This document shows, piece by piece, positions 28,071 through 37,252 of a stretch of 64,000 nt of DNA (positions are counted from its first letter, which is position 1; each line of letters begins with the position of its first letter). This DNA is from Cereibacter azotoformans (GTDB taxonomy: Bacteria > Pseudomonadota > Alphaproteobacteria > Rhodobacterales > Rhodobacteraceae). A program made the position numbers and the translations under genes. The stretch lies in the NCBI GenBank assembly GCA_017599285.1, contig JAGFXX010000001.1:1860001-1924000 (forward strand), read 5' to 3'. The notes beneath the pieces are model-generated. The model worked only from the letters and a program-made list of their open reading frames with translations. It ran no database searches and was not told the DNA's origin.

Positions 28071-28700
28071 ATGCGGCCCTCCCGCAGATCCCTGTCTGTC
28101 CCCTGCATCGCGCTGGCGGCGCTTCTGCCGATGCTGCCCGCCGCGGCACTCGCCAAGCCCGAAGCCTGTCTGACCTCGCTGGAAGGCTTTCCGACCGCCC
28201 TCGCCTACGATACCGGGGACGAGGAGGTGCGGGCCAACCGCTCGATCCGCGAGAGGTGGCTGGGCGGCTATGGCAGGATCACCTGCCCCGGCTATGTGAC
28301 GCTGCGCGCGATGACCCCGGGGCTGAATGACCGCGAACGGTCGGTCTTCTGCCTGCAGTTCGATCGCGAGGCGAACACCTACACCGGCTTTGCCGAGGGC
28401 AAGCGCGACGCCTACCTGCATTGCGCGAAGCCGTCGGGGGCCTTCTGCGAGAAGGTGAATGCCTCGGCCGAGACGGCCGGCAAGGTCGCGGGCGCGGCGG
28501 GCAAGGCGCTGAACGGGGTCCGGGCGGTCGAGAACAGCGCGGGCGCCGTGGTGCTCTCGGGAACGACCGGATCGGTTTCGGCGGCGCTCTCCAACCTGGG
28601 CGCGACGGCCCTTGCCACGGTCACCGCCCCGGCCGCCCTCACGGCCGCCGCTGTCACCGTCGTGGCGGTCGGCGGCGCGGTCTATGTCTGCAGCGAGTAG
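28071..28700 (+). CDS. Secreted or membrane-associated protein of unknown function
   Basis: I do not recognise this 209-residue protein. It has a signal peptide cleaved near AALAKPEA. The first half contains five Cys residues, suggesting disulfides in the periplasm. The second half is rich in Ala, Gly, Val and Thr with GxxxG-like spacing (AGKVAGAAGKAL) and ends in a hydrophobic stretch and a Cys four residues from the end. GGAG lies seven bases before the ATG. It stands alone between hemE (with its terminator) and the convergent hemF. Codon use is like its neighbours. Confidence 0.75.
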   Translation: MRPSRRSLSVPCIALAALLPMLPAAALAKPEACLTSLEGFPTALAYDTGDEEVRANRSIRERWLGGYGRITCPGYVTLRAMTPGLNDRERSVFCLQFDREANTYTGFAEGKRDAYLHCAKPSGAFCEKVNASAETAGKVAGAAGKALNGVRAVENSAGAVVLSGTTGSVSAALSNLGATALATVTAPAALTAAAVTVVAVGGAVYVCSE

Positions 28701-28727
28701 ACCGCCCCGCCGGTGGCGCCGCCTCTG

Positions 28728-29603
28728 TCAGATCCACTTGGCCAGCGGCGGCAGGCTCATGAGCACGGCGTTGGCATCGTGTCCGGTCTCGAGGCCGAAC
28801 TTCGTCCCGCGGTCATAGACGAGGTTGTATTCCGCATAGAGCCCGCGATGGATCAGCTGCGCCTCGCGGTCGGCCTCGGTCCAGGGGGTGCCCATCCGCC
28901 TCTCGACGAGGGGCACGAAGGCGGGCAGGAACGCCTCGCCCACCGCGCGGGTGAAGGCGAAGTCCGCCTCCCAGTCGCCGCTGTTCAGGTCGTCGTAGAA
29001 GATCCCCCCGACGCCCCGCGCGCGGCCGCGGTGGGGAATGAAGAAATACTCGTCGGCCCAGGCCTTGAAGCGGGGATAGTAGTCCGCCCCGTGCGCCTCG
29101 CAGGCCCGGCGCAGCGTGGCGTGGAAATGCTCGGTGTCCTCGGGATGGTCAAGGCAGGGATTGAGGTCCGAGCCGCCGCCGAACCACCAGGCGTGCGGGG
29201 TCCAGAACATGCGGGTGTTCATGTGGACGGCGGGCGCGTGCGGGTTCTGCATATGCGCCACGAGGCTGATGCCCGAGGCCCAGAACCGCGGATCCTCGGC
29301 CATGCCCGGCACACCGCGCGCGGCCATCGCCTGCTGCGCCCGCGCCGCCAGCGTGCCGTGGACGGTCGAGACATTCACGCCCACCTTTTCGAACACCCGC
29401 CCGCCGCGCAGCACGCTCATCAGCCCGCCGCCCCCCGCCTCGCGGGTGGTCTCGGTCACCTCGAACCGGCCCGGCGCCGGATCGGTGGGAGAGCCGCCCG
29501 CCGCGGCATCCTCCAGCCCCTCGAAGGCCGCGAGGATCCGGTTCCTCAGCTCGCGGAACCAGTCGGCGGCCCGTGCCTTCTGCCCGTCCATCGCATCATT
29601 CAT
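28728..29603 (-). CDS. hemF: Oxygen-dependent coproporphyrinogen III oxidase
   Basis: HemF oxidatively decarboxylates coproporphyrinogen III to protoporphyrinogen IX using O2. The 291-residue protein shows the family signature FHQ-less HMNTRMFWTPHAWWFGGGSDL and PCLDHPEDTEHFH, GVGGIFYDDL, and YVEFNL-like YAEYNLVYDRGTKFG. Start MNDAMDGQ at 29603 or the ATG four codons on. The anaerobic counterpart is hemN at 44.7 kb. Confidence 0.97.
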   Translation of the reverse strand: MNDAMDGQKARAADWFRELRNRILAAFEGLEDAAAGGSPTDPAPGRFEVTETTREAGGGGLMSVLRGGRVFEKVGVNVSTVHGTLAARAQQAMAARGVPGMAEDPRFWASGISLVAHMQNPHAPAVHMNTRMFWTPHAWWFGGGSDLNPCLDHPEDTEHFHATLRRACEAHGADYYPRFKAWADEYFFIPHRGRARGVGGIFYDDLNSGDWEADFAFTRAVGEAFLPAFVPLVERRMGTPWTEADREAQLIHRGLYAEYNLVYDRGTKFGLETGHDANAVLMSLPPLAKWI

Positions 29604-29715
29604 GCATCCCTCCCGCAGCTTTGTGCTCAGGGCTAGCAGCTTTCCTGCCAGCGATCCAGAAAAGGCGGCTCAGAATCCTCTGGCGCGGCGCCGGGAATGG
29701 ATTAGCTTCAGCCTC

Positions 29716-30126
29716 ATGAAACATGCCGCGCTCCTCCTACTGCCCCTGCTTGCCGCCTGCGCCACACCGCAGGAGCGGTGCCTCCTGCAGGCGACGCGCG
29801 ATCTGCGCGTGGTGGACGAGCTGATCCAGGAGGGAGAGCGCAATCTCGCCCGCGGCTACGCGATCGAGGAAGTGACGGATTACCGCACCGAATGGGTGCA
29901 ATGCCGTCCGCCGATCGTCCGCTACAGGCCCGACGGCCGGCGCGTGGTCTATCCCGCGCGGCACTGTTTCGATCAGGTGCCCTACACGGTGCGCCAGCCG
30001 CGCGCGATCGACCTCGCGGCCGAGGCCCGCACCCTTGATCAGCTCAAGCGCAAGCGGGTCGAGCTGGCCCGGACGGCCGGCCCGGCGGTCCAGCAATGCA
30101 AGCTGATCTATCCCGAGACGAACTGA
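29716..30126 (+). CDS. Small lipoprotein of unknown function
   Basis: The 136-residue protein begins MKHAALLLLPLLAACATP, a lipoprotein signal with lipobox LAAC, so it is predicted to be lipid-anchored at an envelope membrane. The mature part has four further Cys residues, two near the start and end of the domain, and a basic Tyr-rich middle (VRYRPDGRRVVYPARHCFD). I do not recognise the family. It is divergent from hemF and convergent with the SDR gene. Confidence 0.8.
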   Translation: MKHAALLLLPLLAACATPQERCLLQATRDLRVVDELIQEGERNLARGYAIEEVTDYRTEWVQCRPPIVRYRPDGRRVVYPARHCFDQVPYTVRQPRAIDLAAEARTLDQLKRKRVELARTAGPAVQQCKLIYPETN

Positions 30127-30157
30127 CGGCGGGGCCCCTGCGCCCGCCGGAACGCTC

Positions 30158-30967
30158 TCAGTGAACGGGGGCCAGGGCCGGGTCGATCAGGCTGCGCCCC
30201 CCGTCCAGCGTCACGACCTGCCCGGTCATGAAGGCCGCCGCGTCCGAGGCGAGGAACTGCACCGTCTCGACGATCTCGGCCGGCGAGGCGATGCGCTTCA
30301 TCGGCGTGCGCTCGGTGATCTGGGCGCGCATCGCCGGGCTGTCCTTCAGCGCGGTCTGGAGGCTCGCGCTCATGACCGAGCCGAAGGAGACGGCGTTGAC
30401 GCGGATGCCCTTGGACGCCAGCGCCACGGCCATCGAGCGGGTCATCTGCTCGACCGCGGCACAGCTGATCGAATAGGCCAGCAACTCGGGCTGGGTGCGG
30501 ATCGCGGCAATCGACGACAGATTGATGATCGAGCCGACCTGCGTGGGCTTTTCCTCGCTCTTTTCCGCGCGCGCGATCATGCGTTTGGCGGTCATCTGGG
30601 TGAGGCGCAGGCCGGTCAGCAGGTTCTGCTGCAAGAGCAGTTCGACCGCGTCCTCCTCCATGCAGAGCGGGTCCGAGAGCGCGATCTGCCGGCTGGCGTT
30701 CACGAGGATGTCCACCCGGTCGAAGGCGTCCATCGTGGCCGAGAGCAGGTTGGTGATGGTGAGCTTTTCGCGCAGGTCGCCGGCGAACATGCGCACGGGC
30801 CCCTCGCTGCGGGCCTCTTCGCCGATCTGGTCGGCGAGGCGCTCTTCGTCCATGTCCACGAACATCACGTTCGCGCCCTTGTCCACGAAATGCCGGGCCA
30901 CGGCGAGGCCGATGCCGGCGGCGGCTCCGGTCACGATGGCGGTCTTGCCGGAAATGACGAGCGACAT
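30158..30967 (-). CDS. Short-chain dehydrogenase/reductase-like protein lacking the catalytic Lys
   Basis: The 269-residue Rossmann protein is clearly of the SDR family: TGAAAGIG nucleotide-binding motif at 13-20, an NLSS stretch at 149-152, Tyr165, and the C-terminal GQVVTLDGG. The NNAG motif reads NASR, and the catalytic Lys expected at 169 (YxxxK) is Cys (YSISC). Either activity is lost or altered, or the protein has a structural or regulatory role. It starts 12 bases after the RsmC-like gene and probably shares its transcript. Confidence 0.85.
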   Translation of the reverse strand: MSLVISGKTAIVTGAAAGIGLAVARHFVDKGANVMFVDMDEERLADQIGEEARSEGPVRMFAGDLREKLTITNLLSATMDAFDRVDILVNASRQIALSDPLCMEEDAVELLLQQNLLTGLRLTQMTAKRMIARAEKSEEKPTQVGSIINLSSIAAIRTQPELLAYSISCAAVEQMTRSMAVALASKGIRVNAVSFGSVMSASLQTALKDSPAMRAQITERTPMKRIASPAEIVETVQFLASDAAAFMTGQVVTLDGGRSLIDPALAPVH

Positions 30968-30979
30968 GCGAGGCTCCCC

Positions 30980-31981
30980 TTATGCAGATGTGCCGGCCGT
31001 GCGTTGCGGTCGCGCGGCACGGACGATGCGGAAGGCGGCATCGCCGCTGATCTCCTCCACCTCGCGGAAGAGGGCGCGGAGACCGCGGTCATAGGGCAGA
31101 TGCCGGTTGGCCACCAGCCAGAGCACGCCGGACGGGGCCAGAAGCCGGGCCGCCGCCTGCAGGAAGCCCATCCCGAGCGTCGGATCGGCCTCGCGCGTGG
31201 TGTGGAAGGGCGGGTTGCAGACCACCACATCGGCCGGTTTCGACAGGCGGAAGCGCGTGGCGTCGGCCCAGTGGAAATGGGCGCGCTCGTCAGTGATGTT
31301 CAGCCGCGCGCAATCCAGCGCCGCATGCTCGGCCTCGACCAGGTCGATCCGCTTCACGGCCCGCCGCTCGAGCACCGTGCGCGCGAGGAAGCCCCAGCCC
31401 GCGCCCAGATCCACCACCCGGCCCGAGAGATCGGGCGGAAGGGCCTCGAGCAGAAGCTGCGAGCCGCGGTCGGGCGCATCGGCCGAGAAGATGCCGGGAA
31501 GGGTGCGGAAACCGCCTGCAATCTCGGCCGGACGCGCCGCCCAGTCCTCGAGCCCCGGCTCGGCCGCGAAGGTGAAGAGCTTGCCATGCGCCTTGGAGAG
31601 CGTCGCCGACACGGCCAGACGCTCGGCCAGATCGCGCCAGACCGCTTCGATCCCGTCGGTCTTCTGCCCGTCCACGACGATGAGCCCGCCCGGCTCGACC
31701 GCGGCGGTGGCCTCGGCCAGCAGCGCCCGCGCCTCGGCCCGCGCGCGCGGCAGGCAGACGACGGCGGCCGCATGGCCCGAACCGCCCGCCACGGCCACGC
31801 GGTATCCCTGCGCCGCGAGCGCATCGTGATCGGGCCGGAAGCCCTGCACCAGCAGAAGCCGGTCCTTCGGCAGCGCCGACAGATCATCGGCCGCGCGCGG
31901 ACGATAGACGACGATGCTGCCCGCGTCGGGCAGCACGACCGCGCCGGTTTCCAGCGCCAGTGTCAAGCGGGCAGATCGCAT
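30980..31981 (-). CDS. RsmC/RlmG-like class I methyltransferase
   Basis: The 333-residue protein has the two-domain layout of RsmC-type 16S rRNA guanine-N2 methyltransferases. The N-terminal half is a degenerate methyltransferase domain; the C-terminal half holds SAM motif I VVDLGAGWGFLA and the catalytic NPPFH. Its exact rRNA target is inferred from the family only. It precedes the SDR-like gene by 12 bases and follows clpS by 16 bases on the same strand. Confidence 0.85.
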   Translation of the reverse strand: MRSARLTLALETGAVVLPDAGSIVVYRPRAADDLSALPKDRLLLVQGFRPDHDALAAQGYRVAVAGGSGHAAAVVCLPRARAEARALLAEATAAVEPGGLIVVDGQKTDGIEAVWRDLAERLAVSATLSKAHGKLFTFAAEPGLEDWAARPAEIAGGFRTLPGIFSADAPDRGSQLLLEALPPDLSGRVVDLGAGWGFLARTVLERRAVKRIDLVEAEHAALDCARLNITDERAHFHWADATRFRLSKPADVVVCNPPFHTTREADPTLGMGFLQAAARLLAPSGVLWLVANRHLPYDRGLRALFREVEEISGDAAFRIVRAARPQRTAGTSA

Positions 31982-31997
31982 CCGCAGGCCCCGGGGC

Positions 31998-32339
31998 CTA
32001 TTCCTTTTCCATGGTGCACTGGAGCGGATGCTGGTGGCGCCGCGCGAAATCCATCACCTGGGCCACCTTGGTCTCGGCGACCTCGAACGAGAAGACGCCC
32101 ACCACCGCCAGCCCCTTCTTGTGGACGGTCAGCATGATCTCGAAGGCCTGCGCATGGCTGAGGCCGAAGAACCGTTCGAGCACATGGACGACGAACTCCA
32201 TCGGCGTGTAGTCGTCATTGAGCAGCAGCACCTTGTAGAGAGGCGGCCGCTGCGTCTTGCTGCGGGTCTTGGTCAGGATGGACGTGTCGTCGCCGGTGCC
32301 GCCCGTCTTGTCGGACATCTGAAGCGGACGAAGTTTCAA
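31998..32339 (-). CDS. clpS: ATP-dependent Clp protease adaptor ClpS
   Basis: ClpS delivers N-degron substrates to ClpAP. The protein shows the substrate-pocket motif [13 protein letters not shown] and the later [18 protein letters not shown] stretch. Two starts are possible. TTG at 32339 (113 residues) has AGGAG 8 bases upstream, whereas ATG at 32318 (106 residues) lacks a site; I prefer TTG. clpA is not adjacent. Confidence 0.95.
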
Positions 32340-32489
32340 GATCGTGGCTCCTGCCGGTGGGCGGATTCGCGGTTTGCGAGAGAGAAACAGTATAGTCGGT
32401 TTTCATCCGTCGGAAAGGGGCGGACATGACGCGGAGAGGCTTGCGGCCGGGGGGGCTTGCGGCTTAATCCGGCTGCGACGGGAGGGGCT

Positions 32490-33203
32490 ATGGACCGGCG
32501 CATCACCACCATCGCGTTCGACGCGGACGACACACTCTGGCAGAACGAGGCCTTCTACCGGCTGACGCAGGAGCGTTTTGCGGCCCTGCTCGCCGACCAT
32601 GTCGAGGCGGGCCGGCTGCATGACCGGCTGCTCGAGGCCGAGCGGCGCAACCTCGGCCACTACGGATTCGGCATCAAGGGCTTCATGCTGTCGATGATCG
32701 AGACCGCCATCGAGGTGACCGAGCAGCGGGTTCCGGCCGCGGTGATCGGCGAGATCATCGCCGCAGGCCAGGAGATGCTGGCCCACCCGATCGAGCTTCT
32801 GCCCCATGCGCGTCAGGCCGTGGAGGTCCTGGCGGCCGATTTCCGTGTCATTCTTGTCACGAAGGGCGATCTTCTCGACCAGGAGCGGAAGCTCGCCCAG
32901 TCGGGGCTGGGAGAGATGTTCGACGCGGTCGAGATCGTTTCGGACAAGAACGCGCGCGTCTATGACCGGATCTTCCGGCAGCACGGCGACGGACCGGAGC
33001 GCGCGCTGATGGTGGGCAACTCCTTGAAATCCGACGTTCTGCCACCGATCGAGGCCGGGGGATTCGGCGTGCATGTGCCCCACGGCCTGACCTGGGCGCT
33101 GGAACATGCCGATCCGCCCGACGGGCACCCGCGGTTCTTCACGCTGCCGGACCTCGCCGGGCTGGCCTCGCTCATCGAGACCCTTAACGAGAATCCGCCG
33201 TAA
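32490..33203 (+). CDS. HAD-family phosphatase
   Basis: This 237-residue haloacid dehalogenase-type hydrolase has motif I DADDTLW near residue 10 (catalytic DxD), a helical cap, motif III Lys in LVTKGD, and motif IV GNSLKSDV. It resembles YjjG/FMN-phosphatase-like members; substrate unknown. GGGAGGGG precedes the ATG at 32490. It is divergent from clpS and followed after 177 bases by the carboxypeptidase; I see no clear signal in that gap. Confidence 0.9.
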   Translation: MDRRITTIAFDADDTLWQNEAFYRLTQERFAALLADHVEAGRLHDRLLEAERRNLGHYGFGIKGFMLSMIETAIEVTEQRVPAAVIGEIIAAGQEMLAHPIELLPHARQAVEVLAADFRVILVTKGDLLDQERKLAQSGLGEMFDAVEIVSDKNARVYDRIFRQHGDGPERALMVGNSLKSDVLPPIEAGGFGVHVPHGLTWALEHADPPDGHPRFFTLPDLAGLASLIETLNENPP

Positions 33204-33380
33204 CTTGAAGTTCTTGACCGGGCGCGCCCCACTTTTGCCACAGACGTTAAAAAGGCTGGCGAAAGCCCTTGAAATGGAGGGGTTTTCCTGAATCGCCTCC
33301 TGTGCTAGCGTCGGGTCAAATCATAAGATCCCCGGACTGCGTAAACCGGCGGAAACGAGGCAGACAGAAGGACAGGCGAC

Positions 33381-34802
33381 GTGACATCGCAGCTGGGGCA
33401 GTACGTCCGGAAAATGCTATTCGTGGTCGCAGCCGTGGTGGTTGCAGCGCAGTCGGCCGTTGCCGCGCCCTACGCGGCCATCGTCATGGATGCGCGAACG
33501 GGCGAGACGCTTTACGAGACCAACGCCCGCACGCGCCTGCATCCGGCGTCATTGACCAAGATGATGACGCTCTACATCACCTTTCAGGCCATCCAGCGGG
33601 GCGAAATCTCGCTCGACAGCATGGTGACGGTGACGAAGAACGCGGCAGCGGAACCCCCCTCCAAGCTGGGCCTGAAGAGCGGGCAGCGCATCGCGCTCCG
33701 CTATCTGATCCGCGCCGCCGCCGTGAAGTCGGCCAACGACGCCGCCACCGCGATCTGCGAGGCGGTGGGCGGCTCCGAGGCCGCCTTCACCGAAAGGATG
33801 AACCGGACGGCGAAGGCCATCGGGATGACCAACTCGACCTTCAAGAACTGCCACGGCCTCACGGCCGAGGGTCATCTGTCCACCGCCTATGACATGAACA
33901 TGCTGGGCCGGCGGCTCTTCTTCGATTTCCCCCAGTATTACAACATCTTCTCGCGCCGGACGGCGGATGCGGGCGTGACCACGGTCTCGAACACCAACAG
34001 ACGTTTCCTCGATGCCTACAAGGGCGCGGACGGGATCAAGACCGGCTACACCTCGCCCGCGGGCTACAACCTGACCGGCTCGGCGCAGCGCGGCAACAAG
34101 CGCATCATCGCCACGGTCTTCGGCGGCAAGAGCACCGCCCACCGCAACGCCAAGATGGCCGAACTGCTCGACCTCGGCTTTCGTGAGGCGCCGGCGAACG
34201 CCAAGGTCCGCAAGCCGGCCCCGATCGACACCAATGCCCTTGCGATCGCCTCGGCTCAGGCGGCCCAGCAGCCGCCGCTCGAGATGGCGTCGCTGACACG
34301 GTCTCCGCGGCCGCAGGCCCGGCCGGGCTCGTCCGCGGCCATCGCGGCGGCCGCCGTGGTGAACTCGATGCAGGGCGGGATCGAAAGCGCGCTGGCGCAG
34401 GCTTCGGCCGAGGATGTGGTGGCGATGCAGGTGGCGCAGGCGGTTTCGTTCGAGGGCGAGGGCTCCGATTCGGGCATCGCACCCCGCAGCCGCCCGGCGA
34501 TGCAGCTGGTGGCTGCCTCGCCGGTGCCCACCTCACCCGAGGTGATCACCCGCATGTCCACCTCGGGCGGGCGCCACTGGGGCGTGAACGTGGGCCGTTT
34601 CCCCTCGCGCACGGCGGCCGAGCGGCAGCTCATGCAGATCGCGCTGGCCGAGACCGGCACCCTCGCCGAGGGCCTGCGCAAGATCATCGACCGCCCCGGC
34701 GGGTATGATGCGAACTTCATGGGTCTCACGCAGGACCAGGCCGATCTCGCCTGCCGCCGCCTGCAGGCCCGCGCCATCCAGTGCTTTGCCATCGGCCCCT
34801 GA
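33381..34802 (+). CDS. D-alanyl-D-alanine carboxypeptidase with C-terminal SPOR domain
   Basis: This penicillin-binding protein (DacA/DacC type, 473 residues) trims the terminal D-Ala of peptidoglycan peptides in the periplasm. The N-terminal signal ends near AVAAPYAA. Catalytic motifs are SLTK (57-60), SAND (about 116) and KTGYTS (about 219). A Pro/Ala-rich linker leads to a C-terminal SPOR-type domain of about 75 residues that would direct it to septal, denuded glycan. The GTG start at 33381 follows AAGGACAGG. A strong terminator follows. Confidence 0.93.
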   Translation: MTSQLGQYVRKMLFVVAAVVVAAQSAVAAPYAAIVMDARTGETLYETNARTRLHPASLTKMMTLYITFQAIQRGEISLDSMVTVTKNAAAEPPSKLGLKSGQRIALRYLIRAAAVKSANDAATAICEAVGGSEAAFTERMNRTAKAIGMTNSTFKNCHGLTAEGHLSTAYDMNMLGRRLFFDFPQYYNIFSRRTADAGVTTVSNTNRRFLDAYKGADGIKTGYTSPAGYNLTGSAQRGNKRIIATVFGGKSTAHRNAKMAELLDLGFREAPANAKVRKPAPIDTNALAIASAQAAQQPPLEMASLTRSPRPQARPGSSAAIAAAAVVNSMQGGIESALAQASAEDVVAMQVAQAVSFEGEGSDSGIAPRSRPAMQLVAASPVPTSPEVITRMSTSGGRHWGVNVGRFPSRTAAERQLMQIALAETGTLAEGLRKIIDRPGGYDANFMGLTQDQADLACRRLQARAIQCFAIGP

Positions 34803-34823
34803 GCTCACAGCCGACCCTCCAAC

Positions 34824-34855
34824 AAAAGGCCCGCGAGGTGACTCGCGGGCCTTTT
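34824..34855. terminator. Bidirectional terminator between the carboxypeptidase gene and ccoS
   Basis: AAAAGGCCCGCGAG and CTCGCGGGCCTTTT form a perfect 14-base inverted repeat with a 4-base loop. The A/T flanks make it a canonical intrinsic terminator for both converging transcripts. Confidence 0.95.
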
Positions 34856-34877
34856 GCCATGCGCCTCTGGTCCGCCC

Positions 34878-35036
34878 CTATTGCCGGGGCTGATCGTCGT
34901 AATCGGTCTTGAGGATGCGGTTCGCGTCGCCTTCCGGGTCGTCATACTGGCGCGACTTCAGCGACCAGAAGAAGGCGGCCAGCCCCAGCCCCCCGAGGAA
35001 GAGCGAGATGGGGATGAGGTAGGCAAGAATGTCCAT
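34878..35036 (-). CDS. ccoS: cbb3-type cytochrome oxidase assembly protein CcoS
   Basis: The 52-residue protein has one N-terminal transmembrane helix (AYLIPISLFLGGLGLAAFFW) and a short charged tail with the YDDPEGDANRIL signature. CcoS is needed for cofactor insertion into the cbb3 oxidase (RdxS in Rhodobacter). Its ATG overlaps the ccoI stop by one base. It is the last gene of ccoGHIS. Confidence 0.95.
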   Translation of the reverse strand: MDILAYLIPISLFLGGLGLAAFFWSLKSRQYDDPEGDANRILKTDYDDQPRQ

Positions 35037-37249
35037 CACTTCACCCGCAGCGCATTGAGCGAGACGCTGATCGACGAGAGCGACATGGCCAGCGCCGCAG
35101 CGAGCGGCGTGGCGAGGCCCACCAGCGCGATCGGAACGGCCACCACGTTGTAGAGGCCCGAAATGGCAAAGTTCTCGCGGATCCGCCGGGTCGCCTTGAC
35201 CGCGATCCGGGCGGCATCGGCGATGGGCGCCATGTCCTTGCCCAGAAGCACGATGTCGGACGCCACCCGCGCCGCATCGAGCGCCGAGGCCGGCGATATC
35301 GACACATGGGCCGCCGCCAGCGCCGCCGTATCGTTGAGCCCGTCGCCCACCATCAGCACGCGCCGCCCCTCGGCCGTGAGGTCGGAAACGCGCGCGGCCT
35401 TCTCGGCCGGAAGCTGGCCCGACCGCCACTCCGCAATCCCGAGCCGGTACGCCAGATCCGCCACGGCGCCTTCGGTGTCGCCCGAGAGCAGCAGGATGCG
35501 CTTGCCCTGCCCCGTCAGCGCGCGCACCGCCTCTTCGGCGCCGGGCCGGAGCCGGTCCGCGAAGGTGATGGCGCGGGTGGCGCCCGAGATCGAAAGGTAG
35601 GTGGCGGTGACCGGCTCGGGCGCGGCACCGACCCATTCGGCGCGGCCGAGGCGGACGGTGCGCCCGCCGTGACGCCCCTCGACGCCGAAACCGGGCACCT
35701 CACGCAGGTCGGTGACGTGGGCGGGGCGCAGGCCCATGTCCCGCGCGGCCGCCGCCAGCGCCGTGGCGAGCGGGTGCGACGAGGCCCCGGCCAGCGCCGC
35801 CGCCACCTCCAGTTCGGCCCGCGCGAGCGTCGCCAGATTGGTGGGTTGCGGCGTGCCCAGCGTCAGCGTGCCTGTCTTGTCGAAGACGACCGTATCCACC
35901 TCGGCCAGACGCTCGAGCGCGGTCCCGTCCTTGATCAGCAGCCCCTTGCGGAAGAGCCGCCCGCTCGCCGCCGTCACCACGGCGGGCACCGCCAGACCGA
36001 GCGCGCAGGGGCAGGTGATGATGAGAACCGCCGCCGAGATGTTGATCGAGGTCCGCAGGTCGCCGTTCGTGATCCACATCCAGACCCCGAAGGCGCTGAA
36101 GGACAGCAGATGCACCAGCGGCGAATAGAGACGCGAGGCGCGCTCGGCCAGCGAGGTGTATCGGGTCCGCGCGCTCTCGGCCACCGCCACCAGATCGGCC
36201 ATCCGGTGCAGCGAGCTGTCCCGGCCGGCCGCCGTCACCCGCAGGGTGAGCGGGCCGGTCAGGTTGACCTCGCCCGCCGAGACGACCGTATCCGGGCCCG
36301 CCGGGACCGGCAGGCTTTCGCCCGTCAGAAGCGAGCGGTCCAGCTCGGAAAAGCCCTGCGTCACGACGCCATCGACCGGCATCCGCCCGCCCGGACGCAC
36401 GCGCACCAGATCGCCGGCGGCCAGCTCGGCGATGGGCACGGTGACTTCCTCGCCGTCCCGCAGGAGCGTCGCGCGCGGCACCTCGAGCGCCGCCAGTTCC
36501 TCGGCCGCCGATCGCGCCACGGCGCGGGTGCGATGGTCGAGATACCGCCCGGCCAGAAGGAAGAAGGTCAGCATCACCGCCGCGTCGAAATAGGCGTGGT
36601 GACCCGAGTGGAAGGTCTCGAACAGCGAGATCGAGGAGGCGAGGACGATGGCCAGCGAGATCGGCACGTCCATGCCGAGCCGCCCGGCCCGGAGCGAACG
36701 CCACGCGCTGCGGAAGAAGGGTTGCCCCGCGAAGACGACCGTCGGCAGGGCGATCGCCGCCGAGATCCAGTGAAACAGGTCGCGCGTCGCGGCCTCGGCC
36801 CCCGACCAGACGGCCACCGAGAGCAGCATGACGTTCATCATCGAGAAGCCCGCCACGCCCAGCCGCATCAGCAGGTCGCGCCCCTGCCGGTCGGTCTCGG
36901 TCGCAGACAGCATCCCCGCATCCAGCTCGTGCGCCTCGTAGCCGAGCCGCGACAGGGCCTCGATCAGGACCGGAGCGGTCACTTCGGCCTCGGCATCGAC
37001 CGACACCCGGCGCAGCGTCAGGTTCACCCGCGCCGAACGGACACCGGGGAGTTTCTCGAGCCCGCCCTCGACCGTGGTCATGCAGGCGGCGCAATGGGCC
37101 GTCGGCAGGGACAGCACGAGCCGCCCCGACGCAGGCCCCACCATGGCCGCCAGCCGCTCGGCCGAAGGCGCCGCGAGGCAGGCCGGGCAGGCCGACGCGC
37201 CTCCGGCGGCCTCGGCCTGGGGCACGTCCATCCGCTCGACCACCGACAT
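35036..37249 (-). CDS. ccoI: Copper-transporting P1B-type ATPase CcoI
   Basis: CcoI (RdxI) exports copper for assembly of the cbb3 oxidase binuclear centre. The 737-residue protein has an N-terminal metal-binding region (CPACLAAP and HCAACMT), eight transmembrane helices, the TGES motif, the ion-site ITCPCALGL, the phosphorylation site DKTGTLTLG, and the hinge MVGDGLNDTAAL. It begins 3 bases after ccoH. Confidence 0.97.
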   Translation of the reverse strand: MSVVERMDVPQAEAAGGASACPACLAAPSAERLAAMVGPASGRLVLSLPTAHCAACMTTVEGGLEKLPGVRSARVNLTLRRVSVDAEAEVTAPVLIEALSRLGYEAHELDAGMLSATETDRQGRDLLMRLGVAGFSMMNVMLLSVAVWSGAEAATRDLFHWISAAIALPTVVFAGQPFFRSAWRSLRAGRLGMDVPISLAIVLASSISLFETFHSGHHAYFDAAVMLTFFLLAGRYLDHRTRAVARSAAEELAALEVPRATLLRDGEEVTVPIAELAAGDLVRVRPGGRMPVDGVVTQGFSELDRSLLTGESLPVPAGPDTVVSAGEVNLTGPLTLRVTAAGRDSSLHRMADLVAVAESARTRYTSLAERASRLYSPLVHLLSFSAFGVWMWITNGDLRTSINISAAVLIITCPCALGLAVPAVVTAASGRLFRKGLLIKDGTALERLAEVDTVVFDKTGTLTLGTPQPTNLATLARAELEVAAALAGASSHPLATALAAAARDMGLRPAHVTDLREVPGFGVEGRHGGRTVRLGRAEWVGAAPEPVTATYLSISGATRAITFADRLRPGAEEAVRALTGQGKRILLLSGDTEGAVADLAYRLGIAEWRSGQLPAEKAARVSDLTAEGRRVLMVGDGLNDTAALAAAHVSISPASALDAARVASDIVLLGKDMAPIADAARIAVKATRRIRENFAISGLYNVVAVPIALVGLATPLAAALAMSLSSISVSLNALRVK

Positions 37250-37252
37250 GGT

